Assembly (NCBI GenBank): GCA_002746605.1
Contig: PDPT01000037.1
Coordinates: 62,001 to 126,000, forward strand
DNA from: Ignavibacteriota bacterium
GTDB lineage: Bacteria; Bacteroidota; Ignavibacteria; Ignavibacteriales; Melioribacteraceae
DNA length: 64,000 nucleotides
Reading direction: 5' to 3'
The notes below the pieces were generated by a model, which ran no database searches, was not told where the DNA came from, and worked only from the letters and a program-made list of their open reading frames with translations. The position numbers and the translations under genes were made by a program. This document shows positions 1 to 12,697 of the stretch, one piece after another (position 1 is the first letter of the stretch; every line of letters starts with the position of its first letter).

Positions 1-1098
1 CATACCTACATTAATTGTAAAATGCGTAATAATTAACGCTGCGGTACCCATTACCACCATACTCCCGAATTTATTTTTTGTATGAGTTGCAATATAAATC
101 AATCTGCCTATAAGAATCAAAAAGAATGTAACAATCAAAACACTGCCTATAAAGCCAAATTCTTCTCCAATTACACAAAATATAAAATCCGTCCATTGTT
201 CAGGAATAAATCTTAATTGGGTTTGATTACCTTGCAAAAAACCTTTACCAAATAATCCACCACTGCCAATTGCAACCTTGGTTTGAAGAATATTATAGCC
301 TGCTCCTAGCGGATCAGCCATAGGGTTAACGAAAGTTTCAATTCTTTTTTGTTGATGAGGTTTTAAAAAATGCAATCCATAATCAAACAGATATGCAGCA
401 GAGAGATTTAACATCACGATTGCGGTATTAACAAAAAGATTTTTTTTGAAATAAAAAAGTAAAAGAATAATAATTATCATAGAAATTATAAATGCAGCGG
501 TACCAAACAGAGATGCAAAAACAACAAATATCGGAGAAAGGATAAAGAAAAACCAAAACAAATCCACACCGCTCCAAAAAAGAATTACAATGGTAATTAA
601 TACATAAACAATAGCTGTACCTAAATCCGGCTCTAAAAGAATTAATATTATAGGGATTAAGCTATAAATAAAAAGTAAAAATAAATCCTTAGGATTATTA
701 GGATTTTTTTGCTGAGGTGTTAAAAAATGTGCAAGGAAAAAGATAAATCCTATTTTTGCAAACTCAGATGGTTGAAAACCGAAACCTCCAAAACTAATCC
801 AACTCTTTGCTCCGTAAACTGTTTTCCCAAGAAACAGTACACTAAGTAATAGCAATATTGAAAAGAAATATGCCGGAACAGCAATTAGTCTGTAATTTTT
901 ATAAGGAATATAATATGCAACAAAAAAAAGAATAAGACTGATTACTGCAAAATAAGCTTGTTTATTAAAGTTACCTTGTGCAGTCGGATGATTATGAGTA
1001 GCACTATAAATTGCCATTAATCCGAAACCAATTAAAACAAGAACAGAGATAAAAATAGTAAACTCAAATCTATCCGATACTTTTTTAATTTGTTCCAT
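1..1098 (-). CDS. rodA: Rod shape-determining protein RodA (FtsW/RodA/SpoVE family), 3' end truncated by window edge
   Basis: Minus-strand open frame starting at CAT 1096-1098 (MEQIKKVSDRFEFTIFISVLVLIGFGLMAIYSAT...), polytopic; directly downstream of PBP2 and mre genes. Confidence 0.85.
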   Translation of the reverse strand, partial: MEQIKKVSDRFEFTIFISVLVLIGFGLMAIYSATHNHPTAQGNFNKQAYFAVISLILFFVAYYIPYKNYRLIAVPAYFFSILLLLSVLFLGKTVYGAKSWISFGGFGFQPSEFAKIGFIFFLAHFLTPQQKNPNNPKDLFLLFIYSLIPIILILLEPDLGTAIVYVLITIVILFWSGVDLFWFFFILSPIFVVFASLFGTAAFIISMIIIILLLFYFKKNLFVNTAIVMLNLSAAYLFDYGLHFLKPHQQKRIETFVNPMADPLGAGYNILQTKVAIGSGGLFGKGFLQGNQTQLRFIPEQWTDFIFCVIGEEFGFIGSVLIVTFFLILIGRLIYIATHTKNKFGSMVVMGTAALIITHFTINVGM

Positions 1099-1100
1099 TA

Positions 1101-2897
1101 TTACTTTTCTCCTGAAGCAAGAATTAAATCATCATCTTCTTCCGAATTTTTAAGATAAGTTTCAATAACTTTTTGAGCAATTGGAGCAGCATAAGTACTT
1201 CCGAAACCTACATTTTCTACAATAACTGCTACAGCAATTTTAGGATTATCGTAAGGAGCAAAAGCAATAAATAAAGCATGATCTTTCCCGTGAGGATTTT
1301 GTGATGTCCCTGTTTTACCTGCAATTTTTAATTCGGGTATTTTCAAACGTTTTGCCGTGCCATTATCACCATGCACAACATCATACATACCTTTACGTAC
1401 TATATCAAAATTCCTTTCGGAAATGGGAACAATTACATCATCAAATCGAAATGGATGAAAAACGCCTGTGTTACCTTCCAAATAACCTTTACCGATATGG
1501 GGAACTTTAGTTTTTCCTTTGTTAGCGAGCAAAGCTGCATATTGTGCAAGTTGTAATGTTGTTACACTTATTTCGCCCTGCCCTATACCAAGACTTATCA
1601 AATAACCTTTTGTCCATTTCCCTTTACCGTAAATTCTATCGTAATAAGAAGAATTGGGAGCAATACCTTTGGAATCATCTAATAAATCAAAATTTGTATG
1701 TTTTCCAAAACCAAACATTGTAAGATATTTATGGAGCCTTTCTAACCCGATATCCAAAATGAGTTTATAATAAAAAGTATTGCAAGATTGTTCAATAGCT
1801 TTATTTACATTAGTTATATTATGATAGCCATGACACTTAAAGAATCTATTGCCAAATTGGAAACCGCCTTTACAATCTACACTTGTATAAGGAGAAATAA
1901 GTTTTTCTTCTAATCCAATGAGAGAAAAAAGCATTTTGAAAGTAGATCCGGGCGGATAAATAGCCTGCGAAGCTCTGTCAAATAAAGGTTTATCGGGATT
2001 TGAACGAAGTTCATTTAGCTTTTCACTTGATGTTACAGAAGCGAAATCTTCCAAATTATAATCCGGTGCACTTAGATATGCTAAAATTTCACCGGTACTC
2101 GGTTCAATTGCAACAAGCGATCCTGTGTAATTTTCAAATTCTTTTTCGGCCGCTTTCTGAGTTTCAGCATCAATAGTTAAAACTAAATCTTTTCCTTTAG
2201 TAGCTTCAACATCATTTACACCTTCAAGATATTTACCGATAGTTTTTCTGCGGGAATCAACAAGAATAAATTCAGATCCTTTTTTACCTTTAAGATATGT
2301 TTCATAAACTTTTTCTATACCTTTTATCCCAATAAAATCACCAAGTTCATATTCATCTTTATTTTTTTTTAGTTGTTTAGAATTTATTTCTCGTAAATAA
2401 CCAAATATATGAGAACCCTTTACATCAAAAGAATAATCACGCTGTAGATCAACAGTAATATTTATTCCTTTAAGTTTTTCGTTATTTTCTTCTAACCAAG
2501 CCATTTCTTCAAATTCAACATTGCGTTTAATAACCCGAGGTAAGTATTTGGAATAACCTCTGTTTTTAAACAGAATATTCTTAATTGAATTATCAGTTAA
2601 ATTCAATTTTTGTTCTACCAAGTTCTCGTATGTTGTGTCGTAAATTGCAGGTATTATCTGCATTGTGTAAGAAGGTTTATTACTTACAAGAATTTTGTAA
2701 TTCCTATCAAAAAAAATTCCTCTTGGTGCTTTTTGAACTATTTTTTTTATGGAGTTATTTTCGGATTTTGTTGAATAAGACTTATTTTCTATAATCTGCA
2801 TTTTAACAAGTTCTCCGAAAAAAACTATACCTATAACTACTATAAAAAAAATAATTATATTTTTTCTTAAATTAGATCCGAAAATTACATCACCCAA
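1101..2897 (-). CDS. mrdA: Penicillin-binding protein 2 (transpeptidase)
   Basis: N-terminal TM, PBP dimerisation region, YPPGSTFKM (SxxK) and KTGTSQN (KTG) motifs; mre-rod cluster context. Confidence 0.93.
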   Translation of the reverse strand: MGDVIFGSNLRKNIIIFFIVVIGIVFFGELVKMQIIENKSYSTKSENNSIKKIVQKAPRGIFFDRNYKILVSNKPSYTMQIIPAIYDTTYENLVEQKLNLTDNSIKNILFKNRGYSKYLPRVIKRNVEFEEMAWLEENNEKLKGINITVDLQRDYSFDVKGSHIFGYLREINSKQLKKNKDEYELGDFIGIKGIEKVYETYLKGKKGSEFILVDSRRKTIGKYLEGVNDVEATKGKDLVLTIDAETQKAAEKEFENYTGSLVAIEPSTGEILAYLSAPDYNLEDFASVTSSEKLNELRSNPDKPLFDRASQAIYPPGSTFKMLFSLIGLEEKLISPYTSVDCKGGFQFGNRFFKCHGYHNITNVNKAIEQSCNTFYYKLILDIGLERLHKYLTMFGFGKHTNFDLLDDSKGIAPNSSYYDRIYGKGKWTKGYLISLGIGQGEISVTTLQLAQYAALLANKGKTKVPHIGKGYLEGNTGVFHPFRFDDVIVPISERNFDIVRKGMYDVVHGDNGTAKRLKIPELKIAGKTGTSQNPHGKDHALFIAFAPYDNPKIAVAVIVENVGFGSTYAAPIAQKVIETYLKNSEEDDDLILASGEK

Positions 2898-3393
2898 AAC
2901 TTTTATTCCTTTGATTAAATATTACAATCGGCAGTACAAACAGAGCTGTATAAAGTCCAGGTAAAATTCCTTGTTCAACAATTAAATGAGCTACGGTAAG
3001 TTTTATTTCAGAGGATATTATCAATAAATAGAAAAAAGAATTTACAGTAGCTGCTATAAAAACAACCAATAACAAATACATTGTTGATAAGTTTTGATCA
3101 ACTTTATTTTCATTGAAAAAATAACCTGTTATAAAACCACTTATTGTTTTTGCAAACATTGCACTTCCTAAAATTCCTCCGGAAATTAAATCAAATGTTA
3201 ACCCGGCTATTGCGCCGTAAATTGTACCGTTGAATTGTCCGTACTTTAAAGCAAAAATTACTACAAGTATTAACACAAGATCAGGAGTAATTGTTCCAAT
3301 TGCAAGAAGTGGAATAACTGATACTTGAATTATCGCCAGCATCAATAGTAATACGGCAAATATAATTATTTCATTTATCTTGGGTTTAATCAT
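2890..3393 (-). CDS. mreD: Rod shape-determining protein MreD
   Basis: Small polytopic membrane protein between mreC and pbp2. Confidence 0.85.
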   Translation of the reverse strand: MIKPKINEIIIFAVLLLMLAIIQVSVIPLLAIGTITPDLVLILVVIFALKYGQFNGTIYGAIAGLTFDLISGGILGSAMFAKTISGFITGYFFNENKVDQNLSTMYLLLVVFIAATVNSFFYLLIISSEIKLTVAHLIVEQGILPGLYTALFVLPIVIFNQRNKSFG

Positions 3394-4216
3394 TTAATAA
3401 GTTATGCTCAAGTTTAGTTAATTCTTTTTTATTTTTGGATTGCAGTACAATTACATTGCGTAAATTAGTAATATTTGCAAAAGGTTTAACAATCAAATTA
3501 CTTAGAACTCCTGATAAAGTTGTTTCCTTTTCTATTACAATACCAATGGGAATTGAAGGTGGCAATATAGAACTGATTTCGGAAACTACAATTCTATCAC
3601 CAATTTGAACATCGTAAGTTGTAGGAACATTTTTTATCACCAAATTTTTTCCGTCCCAATTTAAGATACCGTCCACATTACTTCTTTGATCTTTAACAAC
3701 AACTTTAAATAAACTATTTTCGTATGTTCTAACAGATGCATAATTATTGGATACTTCCAGAACTATTCCAACCAAACCTTTATCTGCAATGATAGGCATG
3801 CCGGTTTCAACGGAATCGCTTTTCCCTTTTGAAATTATAAAATATCCGTTTATTTTGGATACAAGACGAGAAACTATTTTAGCAGTAATCAGATTATAAT
3901 TTGTTGAATCTCTAAATTTAAGATAATTATTTAAGTTATTATTTTCTAATGCAAAATTTCTAAACTTATTTACTTCCAGCATTAATTCGGCATTTCTTTT
4001 TTCAAGGCTCTCAATATACTCTGTATCTTTAAACAAAGATGAAAAATTTGTAACAGATGAATTAATTGCAGCAAAAATGCCCAGTGAATATAATCTTATA
4101 TTCCTTACTTTTAGATTTTGATTGAAAGTTATAAGAATAAGACTTAAAATAACAAAAAAAACTAAAACAAAATATTCTTTATTCTTTAATAAAAAATATC
4201 TTATATAACGAAACAT
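3386..4216 (-). CDS. mreC: Rod shape-determining protein MreC
   Basis: N-terminal TM, coiled coil, MreC beta domain (GLVGIVLEVSNNYASVRT...). Confidence 0.92.
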   Translation of the reverse strand: MFRYIRYFLLKNKEYFVLVFFVILSLILITFNQNLKVRNIRLYSLGIFAAINSSVTNFSSLFKDTEYIESLEKRNAELMLEVNKFRNFALENNNLNNYLKFRDSTNYNLITAKIVSRLVSKINGYFIISKGKSDSVETGMPIIADKGLVGIVLEVSNNYASVRTYENSLFKVVVKDQRSNVDGILNWDGKNLVIKNVPTTYDVQIGDRIVVSEISSILPPSIPIGIVIEKETTLSGVLSNLIVKPFANITNLRNVIVLQSKNKKELTKLEHNLLND

Positions 4217-5241
4217 TAGTAACTTCTTTTACGAATAAAAACTTGAGAAAATTTATTCATATTTTCAATTGCTTTACCTGCTCCGTTTACCACTGCTGTT
4301 AAAGGATTTTCTGCAATGTGAACAGGAAGACTTGTTTCCATTTTAATTCTTTGGTCTAAACCTTTTAACAAAGCTCCACCGCCTGTTATTATAAGACCTC
4401 TATCTAAAATATCTGCTGATAGTTCAGGTGGTGTTCTTTCAAGAGTCTGCTTTACGCCTTCAACAATTTGAGTAATATTTTCGTTCAACGCATCTCTTAT
4501 TTCTACTGAACTTACTTCAACTGTTTTAGGAATTCCACCGACAAGGTCTCTTCCTTTAACTTCGATTGTAATTTCTTCTTCTAACGGAACAGCCGAACCG
4601 ACTTCGCACTTAATTGTTTCTCCGGTTCTTTCACCAATAAGCAGATTGTAGTTCTTCTTAAAAAATTGTATAATTGCATTATTCATTTCATCACCGGCAA
4701 CTCTTAATGATTCTTCGTTCACAATTCCGTATAAAGCAATTATAGCAATCTCAGTTGTTCCACCGCCGATATCCAAGATCATATTACCAACTGGAGCACT
4801 AACATCAATCCCAACACCAATTGCAGCAGCCATTGGTTCGGCAATTAAGTGAACCTCTTTAGCACCCGCATGCTCGGCACTATCTCTTACGGCTCTCTTT
4901 TCAACTTCCGTAACTCCGCTGGGAACAGCTACAACAACTCTTCTACTGGAAAATGCACCGCGATTTACTTTTTTAATAAATGCTCTAATCATTCCTTCGG
5001 CAATTTCAAAATCAGCAATAACACCATCTCGCATTGGTCTGGAAACTCTTATTTGCTTATGTTCCCTACCCTGCATTTCTTTTGCTTTATTTCCAAGTGC
5101 AATTATTTTTTTTGTATTTCTATCGAATGCAACTATTGACGGTTCATTAAGTACAATTCCTTTACCTTTAAGGTAAATAACCGTATTAGCCGTACCAAGA
5201 TCAATTGCTATATCGGTTGATAAAAAATCTAAAAATCCCAT
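4216..5241 (-). CDS. mreB: Rod shape-determining protein MreB
   Basis: Actin-like: DIAIDLGTANTVIY, NMILDIGGGTTEIAII, GLIITGGGALLKGLD. Confidence 0.97.
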   Translation of the reverse strand: MGFLDFLSTDIAIDLGTANTVIYLKGKGIVLNEPSIVAFDRNTKKIIALGNKAKEMQGREHKQIRVSRPMRDGVIADFEIAEGMIRAFIKKVNRGAFSSRRVVVAVPSGVTEVEKRAVRDSAEHAGAKEVHLIAEPMAAAIGVGIDVSAPVGNMILDIGGGTTEIAIIALYGIVNEESLRVAGDEMNNAIIQFFKKNYNLLIGERTGETIKCEVGSAVPLEEEITIEVKGRDLVGGIPKTVEVSSVEIRDALNENITQIVEGVKQTLERTPPELSADILDRGLIITGGGALLKGLDQRIKMETSLPVHIAENPLTAVVNGAGKAIENMNKFSQVFIRKRSY

Positions 5242-5249
5242 ATTTCCCC

Positions 5250-6764
5250 TTAATGTTTAAAATTTCTGATACCGGTAAATATCATAGAGATATTTTTTTT
5301 ATTTGCAGCTTCAATAACTTCATCATCCCTTACAGAACCACCAGGCTGAACAATGGATGTTATTCCACTATCGGCAATTTCTTCTACACCATCAGCAAAC
5401 GGAAAAAACGCATCGGAAGCAGCGACTGAATTAGTTAAATCATGTCCGTGTTGTTTGGCTTTACTTACTGCAATTCTTGATGAATCAATACGGGACATTT
5501 GTCCTGCACCAACACCAATAACTTTTTTATCTTTGCAAAGAACAATTGCATTAGATTTTATATGTTTGCAGATGGTCCAAGCAAATTTTAAGTTATCTAA
5601 TTCATCATCGGTAACTTTTTTATTTGTTACAACTTTGTAATTGTCAGGAAAAACTGAATTATCAGCTTCTTGCGAAATTATTCCGCCTGCAATTTTTTTA
5701 ATCTGTATCTTAGAATCGGTATCTTTTTTAATCTTTTGAATAATTCTTCTATTCTTCTTTTTTCTTAAAACTTCCAGTGCACCTCTAGAAAAAGCAGGTG
5801 CAACAATAACTTCAGTAAAAATTTCATTAAGCTTTTTAGCTGTTTCAGTATTAAGCTCACAATTAAAAGCTACAATTCCTCCAAAGGCAGAAACCGGATC
5901 ACCCGAAAGTGCCTTTTCGTAAGCCTCCAAAACATTGTTTCCAATTGCAGTTCCGCAAGGATTGGTGTGCTTTATAATTGCACATGCTATTTCGGTAAAT
6001 TCTTCTACAATTTCGTTAGCTGCAACAAGATCAATTATGTTGTTATACGATAATTCTTTACCATGCAAAAGTTTGAAGTAATCATAAAAGTTACCGTACA
6101 AAAAAGCTTTTTGATGAGGATTTTCACCATATCGTAATTCATTCTGTAATTCGTAATTAATTCTTACGGTTTTATTTTTATTTAATAAATCTTTTTCAAA
6201 GTAATCAGCTATAAGTCTATCGTAATTTGCCGTATGCGAATATGCTTCGGCTGCAAGTTGTAGATTATAATTTTCATCAATTTTATTTTCGCTTAATGCT
6301 TTAAGGAAATCATTGTACTGCTCAGGATTTGTAAGAACTGAAGAGTGTTTATAATTTTTAGCTGCGGCACGTATTAAAGAAGGTCCACCAATATCTATAT
6401 TTTCAATTTTAGTTTGATTATCAACATCTTCTTTTACAACAACTTCAGCAAACGGATAAAGATTAACACAAACAATATCAATTGGTGATATTTTATTGTT
6501 GTTTGCCTCAAGAATATCGTTTTTATTATTTCTTCTAAAAAGTATTCCCCCAAAAACTTTGGGATGAAGTGTTTTAACTCTTCCAGAAAATATTTCCGGA
6601 AAGTTTGTATAATTTGAAATTTCTATTGTATCGATTCCTGCATCAATAAGTACTTTAGAAGTATTTCCAGTCGCTAAAATACTATAATTATTTTCAATCA
6701 GCCCTTTAGCAAATTGAACAATATTAGTTTTATTCGATACACTAAGTAATGCAAATTTTTTCAA
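5250..6764 (-). CDS. purH: Bifunctional AICAR formyltransferase/IMP cyclohydrolase
   Basis: ALLSVSNKTNIVQFAKGL N-terminus, TLHPKVFGGIL, RYGENPHQKA, KHTNPCGTAIG motifs. Confidence 0.97.
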   Translation of the reverse strand: MKKFALLSVSNKTNIVQFAKGLIENNYSILATGNTSKVLIDAGIDTIEISNYTNFPEIFSGRVKTLHPKVFGGILFRRNNKNDILEANNNKISPIDIVCVNLYPFAEVVVKEDVDNQTKIENIDIGGPSLIRAAAKNYKHSSVLTNPEQYNDFLKALSENKIDENYNLQLAAEAYSHTANYDRLIADYFEKDLLNKNKTVRINYELQNELRYGENPHQKAFLYGNFYDYFKLLHGKELSYNNIIDLVAANEIVEEFTEIACAIIKHTNPCGTAIGNNVLEAYEKALSGDPVSAFGGIVAFNCELNTETAKKLNEIFTEVIVAPAFSRGALEVLRKKKNRRIIQKIKKDTDSKIQIKKIAGGIISQEADNSVFPDNYKVVTNKKVTDDELDNLKFAWTICKHIKSNAIVLCKDKKVIGVGAGQMSRIDSSRIAVSKAKQHGHDLTNSVAASDAFFPFADGVEEIADSGITSIVQPGGSVRDDEVIEAANKKNISMIFTGIRNFKH

Positions 6765-6772
6765 TTAAAACC

Positions 6773-7390
6773 TCAAATAACAATAACTCTATTTTTTATT
6801 ATTATTATTTTATTTTCTACAAATTTTTTAACAACTTTCGGCAGCAAGTTATGTTCAATTTTCAAGACCTTTTCAGCAATCTCTTCCGGTGATGCAACAT
6901 CAGAAATATCTACTGCTTCTTGAGCAATAATAATTCCGTTATCATAAACTTCATCAACAAAATGAATAGTTGCTCCGCTTACTTTACAAGCTGCCTCAAA
7001 TACAGCTTTGTGAACATGGCTGCCATACATTCCTTTGCCTCCAAATGAAGGAAGCAACGCTGGATGTATATTAATTATTTTTTGTTTAAACTTGTTAACA
7101 AAAGCTTCGGATATTTTTTTTAAAAAACCAGCAAGTACAATTAAATCTATATTTTCTTTTTGGAAAATTTTTGCCAGTTGGTCAAAATCCCAAAACTCAT
7201 TGCCTTGCGATTTATCACCAAGCAAGTAAGTTTTTATTTTTTTTTCTTTTGCAAAATCTATGGCTTTACAACTTTTATTATTACTAACAACTCCCAAAAT
7301 TTCTGCTTTTATAATTCCTGCTTCAATTTGTGAATAAATTGCTTTAAAGTTTGAGCCTCTGCCCGAAACAAATACTATTATCTTAAACAT
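6773..7390 (-). CDS. purN: Phosphoribosylglycinamide formyltransferase
   Basis: VSGRGSNFKAI, INIHPALLPSFGGKGMYG, GATIHFVDEVYDNG motifs; next to purH. Confidence 0.95.
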   Translation of the reverse strand: MFKIIVFVSGRGSNFKAIYSQIEAGIIKAEILGVVSNNKSCKAIDFAKEKKIKTYLLGDKSQGNEFWDFDQLAKIFQKENIDLIVLAGFLKKISEAFVNKFKQKIINIHPALLPSFGGKGMYGSHVHKAVFEAACKVSGATIHFVDEVYDNGIIIAQEAVDISDVASPEEIAEKVLKIEHNLLPKVVKKFVENKIIIIKNRVIVI

Positions 7391-7467
7391 TAACTTTATT
7401 TAAACTAAACATTAAATTTATTTATTAATTATTAAACAATCAATTTAAGATTAATTTTGAGTATAGC

Positions 7468-10643
<3,176 letters not shown>

Positions 10644-10784
10644 TTATGTTAGAAAAAATATAGAATGGCATTAAAGATATAAATTTTTGATTGCTTTTTA
10701 AAATTACTTTAGGATTTATTAATTAAGTTTTTGTAATTTTTTGCATAATTATTACTAACTTTAGTAAAAACGTTTAATATTTGG

Positions 10785-10815
10785 GACTGTAATAAAATCT
10801 GTTTTTATTACAGTC
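10785..10815. repeat. Perfect 13-bp inverted repeat with 5-nt loop (gactgtaataaaa-tctgt-ttttattacagtc)
   Basis: Read directly; arms are exact reverse complements; no clear flanking T-tract in either direction. Confidence 0.8.
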
Positions 10816-10827
10816 ATAAAAAAATCA

Positions 10828-11174
10828 TCAAATGAATTCAAAGAAATTTTTCCTATTTACTGCATGCTCCTCTTTGGGACTATATCGCCCTAAAAATGAA
10901 TTAGGAAATTTCACTTTTTGATTGGAACTATATTTAATTTCATAAGCGTAATAATCACCATTTTGTTTTAATATTAAATCAATTTCCGAACGAGTTTTAG
11001 AATGCCAGAAAAATATTTCATCTTTAGTTGCATCAGAATATGATTGTTTTTTTACAAACTCACTAACAATAAAATTTTCCCACAAAGCTCCTTTATCAAT
11101 TCTATCTTCTATCGGTTGAAAATTATTAATTAAAGCATTCCTTATACCATTATCATAAAAATATATTTCTCTTT
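10828..11174 (-). pseudogene. Remnant of DUF4143-containing AAA ATPase (AAA_14/DUF4143 family), C-terminal part only
   Basis: Translates as REIYFYDNGIRNALINNFQPIEDRIDKGALWENFIVSEF...FFWHSKTRSEIDLILKQNGDYYAYEIKYSS; in-frame TAA immediately upstream; no ATPase domain present. Confidence 0.75.
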
Positions 11175-11427
11175 ACTCAAGTAAATCAATAACGTAAATC
11201 CCAAAATGTGAATAATTGCATATTCACTAATTCTTATTTGTTTAGTAAGTATAAGCCTATCTTTCTTCTTGATTTAATTATTGAACTACGAGTTGAAGAC
11301 GTGCGATTATTTCTTGTTTAAGTTTTAGTAATAATATATCTTTATTCCATAAAAAATTAAATTAAGACAACTTGTTCTAATTATTTGATGATCATATTTG
11401 TGCCATGTCGAATTATAATTTAAGATA

Positions 11428-12126
11428 ATGATATATAAAACTATTTTATTTATTTTACTAACTGTTCTCATTATTGCGGGAATATCGTTACCAATTGTTC
11501 CAAGTCCATCGGCTTGGTACGAAATTCCTAATATTCCGGGTTTAGAAGAAAAAGCAAAAATAATTTTCTTTCATGTACCGACCGCATGGCTTTCAGTAAT
11601 TGCTTTTTTAATGGCAATGATTTACGGTATTAAATATTTGAAAAATCAAAATCAGGATGATGATGCAAAATCAAGTGCTGCATTACAACTCGGAATGATT
11701 TTTACAATACTTGCAACAGTAACAGGTTCAATTTGGGCTAAGTTTACATGGGGAGCTTTTTGGCATTGGGATCCCAGGGAAACGAGCATTTTTATTTTGT
11801 TACTAATTTACGGTTCACTATTTGCCCTTCGCTCTGCAATTGAAAATCCCGATAAAAGAGCAAAGCTTTCTGCAGTTTATTCAATTATTGCGTTCTTAAC
11901 CGTTCCATTTTTTATTTTTATAATGCCAAGAATAATGACAGGACTACATCCCGGTTCGGCAAACGATGATAATTTAGGTCCGGTTGTTGATTTTAAGATG
12001 AATGAAACAATGCAAATAATTTTTTATTTATCATTAATTGCATTTACAATGTTATACTTTTGGATGTGGCGTATAGGATACAAATCAATTATTATTAAAG
12101 ATAAAGTATTAAAAAAATATATTTAG
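11428..12126 (+). CDS. ccmC: Cytochrome c biogenesis protein CcmC
   Basis: HVPTAWLSV, WGAFWHWDPRETS (WWD-type domain), six-TM architecture. Confidence 0.93.
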   Translation: MIYKTILFILLTVLIIAGISLPIVPSPSAWYEIPNIPGLEEKAKIIFFHVPTAWLSVIAFLMAMIYGIKYLKNQNQDDDAKSSAALQLGMIFTILATVTGSIWAKFTWGAFWHWDPRETSIFILLLIYGSLFALRSAIENPDKRAKLSAVYSIIAFLTVPFFIFIMPRIMTGLHPGSANDDNLGPVVDFKMNETMQIIFYLSLIAFTMLYFWMWRIGYKSIIIKDKVLKKYI

Positions 12127-12136
12127 AGGGAAATTT

Positions 12137-12280
12137 TTGGAAGGATTATTATCGTTTTTAGAAAATAACTCACTATACATAGTTTTATTTATTGTTTTAA
12201 CTATTTGGGTGGGATTATTTGTTTATTTGAATAGTTTAGACAAACGTTTGAAAGATATAGAGAAAGAAATCAAGGAATAA
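12137..12280 (+). CDS. ccmD: Small CcmD-like membrane protein (47 aa, TTG start)
   Basis: (M)EGLLSFLENNSLYIVLFIVLTIWVGLFVYLNSLDKRLKDIEKEIKE between ccmC and ccmE; single TM then charged tail. Confidence 0.65.
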   Translation: MEGLLSFLENNSLYIVLFIVLTIWVGLFVYLNSLDKRLKDIEKEIKE

Positions 12281-12286
12281 ATTAAA

Positions 12287-12682
12287 ATGAAAAATAAATA
12301 TATTTTTGGTGCTTTAATCATTATTGTTTTTATGGGAATAATGGGATATTTATTCACAGAAACCAATATCAGTTACGAAGAAAATTTTGCTAAAATTAAA
12401 ACATCTTCAAAAACTTTGAAAGCAACAGGAAGTTGGGTAAAAGAAAAAAGCTATCATCTGGATAAAGGAAAAAAACAATTTTCTTTTTTTATGAAAGATT
12501 ATCTTGGTAACGAAATGGAAGTAATTTATAACGGAACAATACCTAATAATTTTGAATCATCTACATCTGTTGTGGTTACAGGCAAATATCACAATGGACA
12601 ATTTCACGCAAAAGAGATACTAACAAAATGTCCTTCTAAGTACGAAGAACAATATCAAGCATCTTCCAAAACCAAAACATAA
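12287..12682 (+). CDS. ccmE: Cytochrome c maturation heme chaperone CcmE, CXXXY variant
   Basis: N-terminal TM, OB-fold-like region, VVVTGKYHNGQFHAKEILTKCPSKYEEQ: aligns with canonical LAKHDENY region but Cys replaces the heme-binding His. Confidence 0.9.
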   Translation: MKNKYIFGALIIIVFMGIMGYLFTETNISYEENFAKIKTSSKTLKATGSWVKEKSYHLDKGKKQFSFFMKDYLGNEMEVIYNGTIPNNFESSTSVVVTGKYHNGQFHAKEILTKCPSKYEEQYQASSKTKT

Positions 12683-12697
12683 ACAGAAAGGAATTTT

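Noticed and set aside
4849-5139. 96-aa plus-strand ORF antisense to mreB
   Set aside because: Spurious shadow ORF; mreB on the minus strand is unambiguous.
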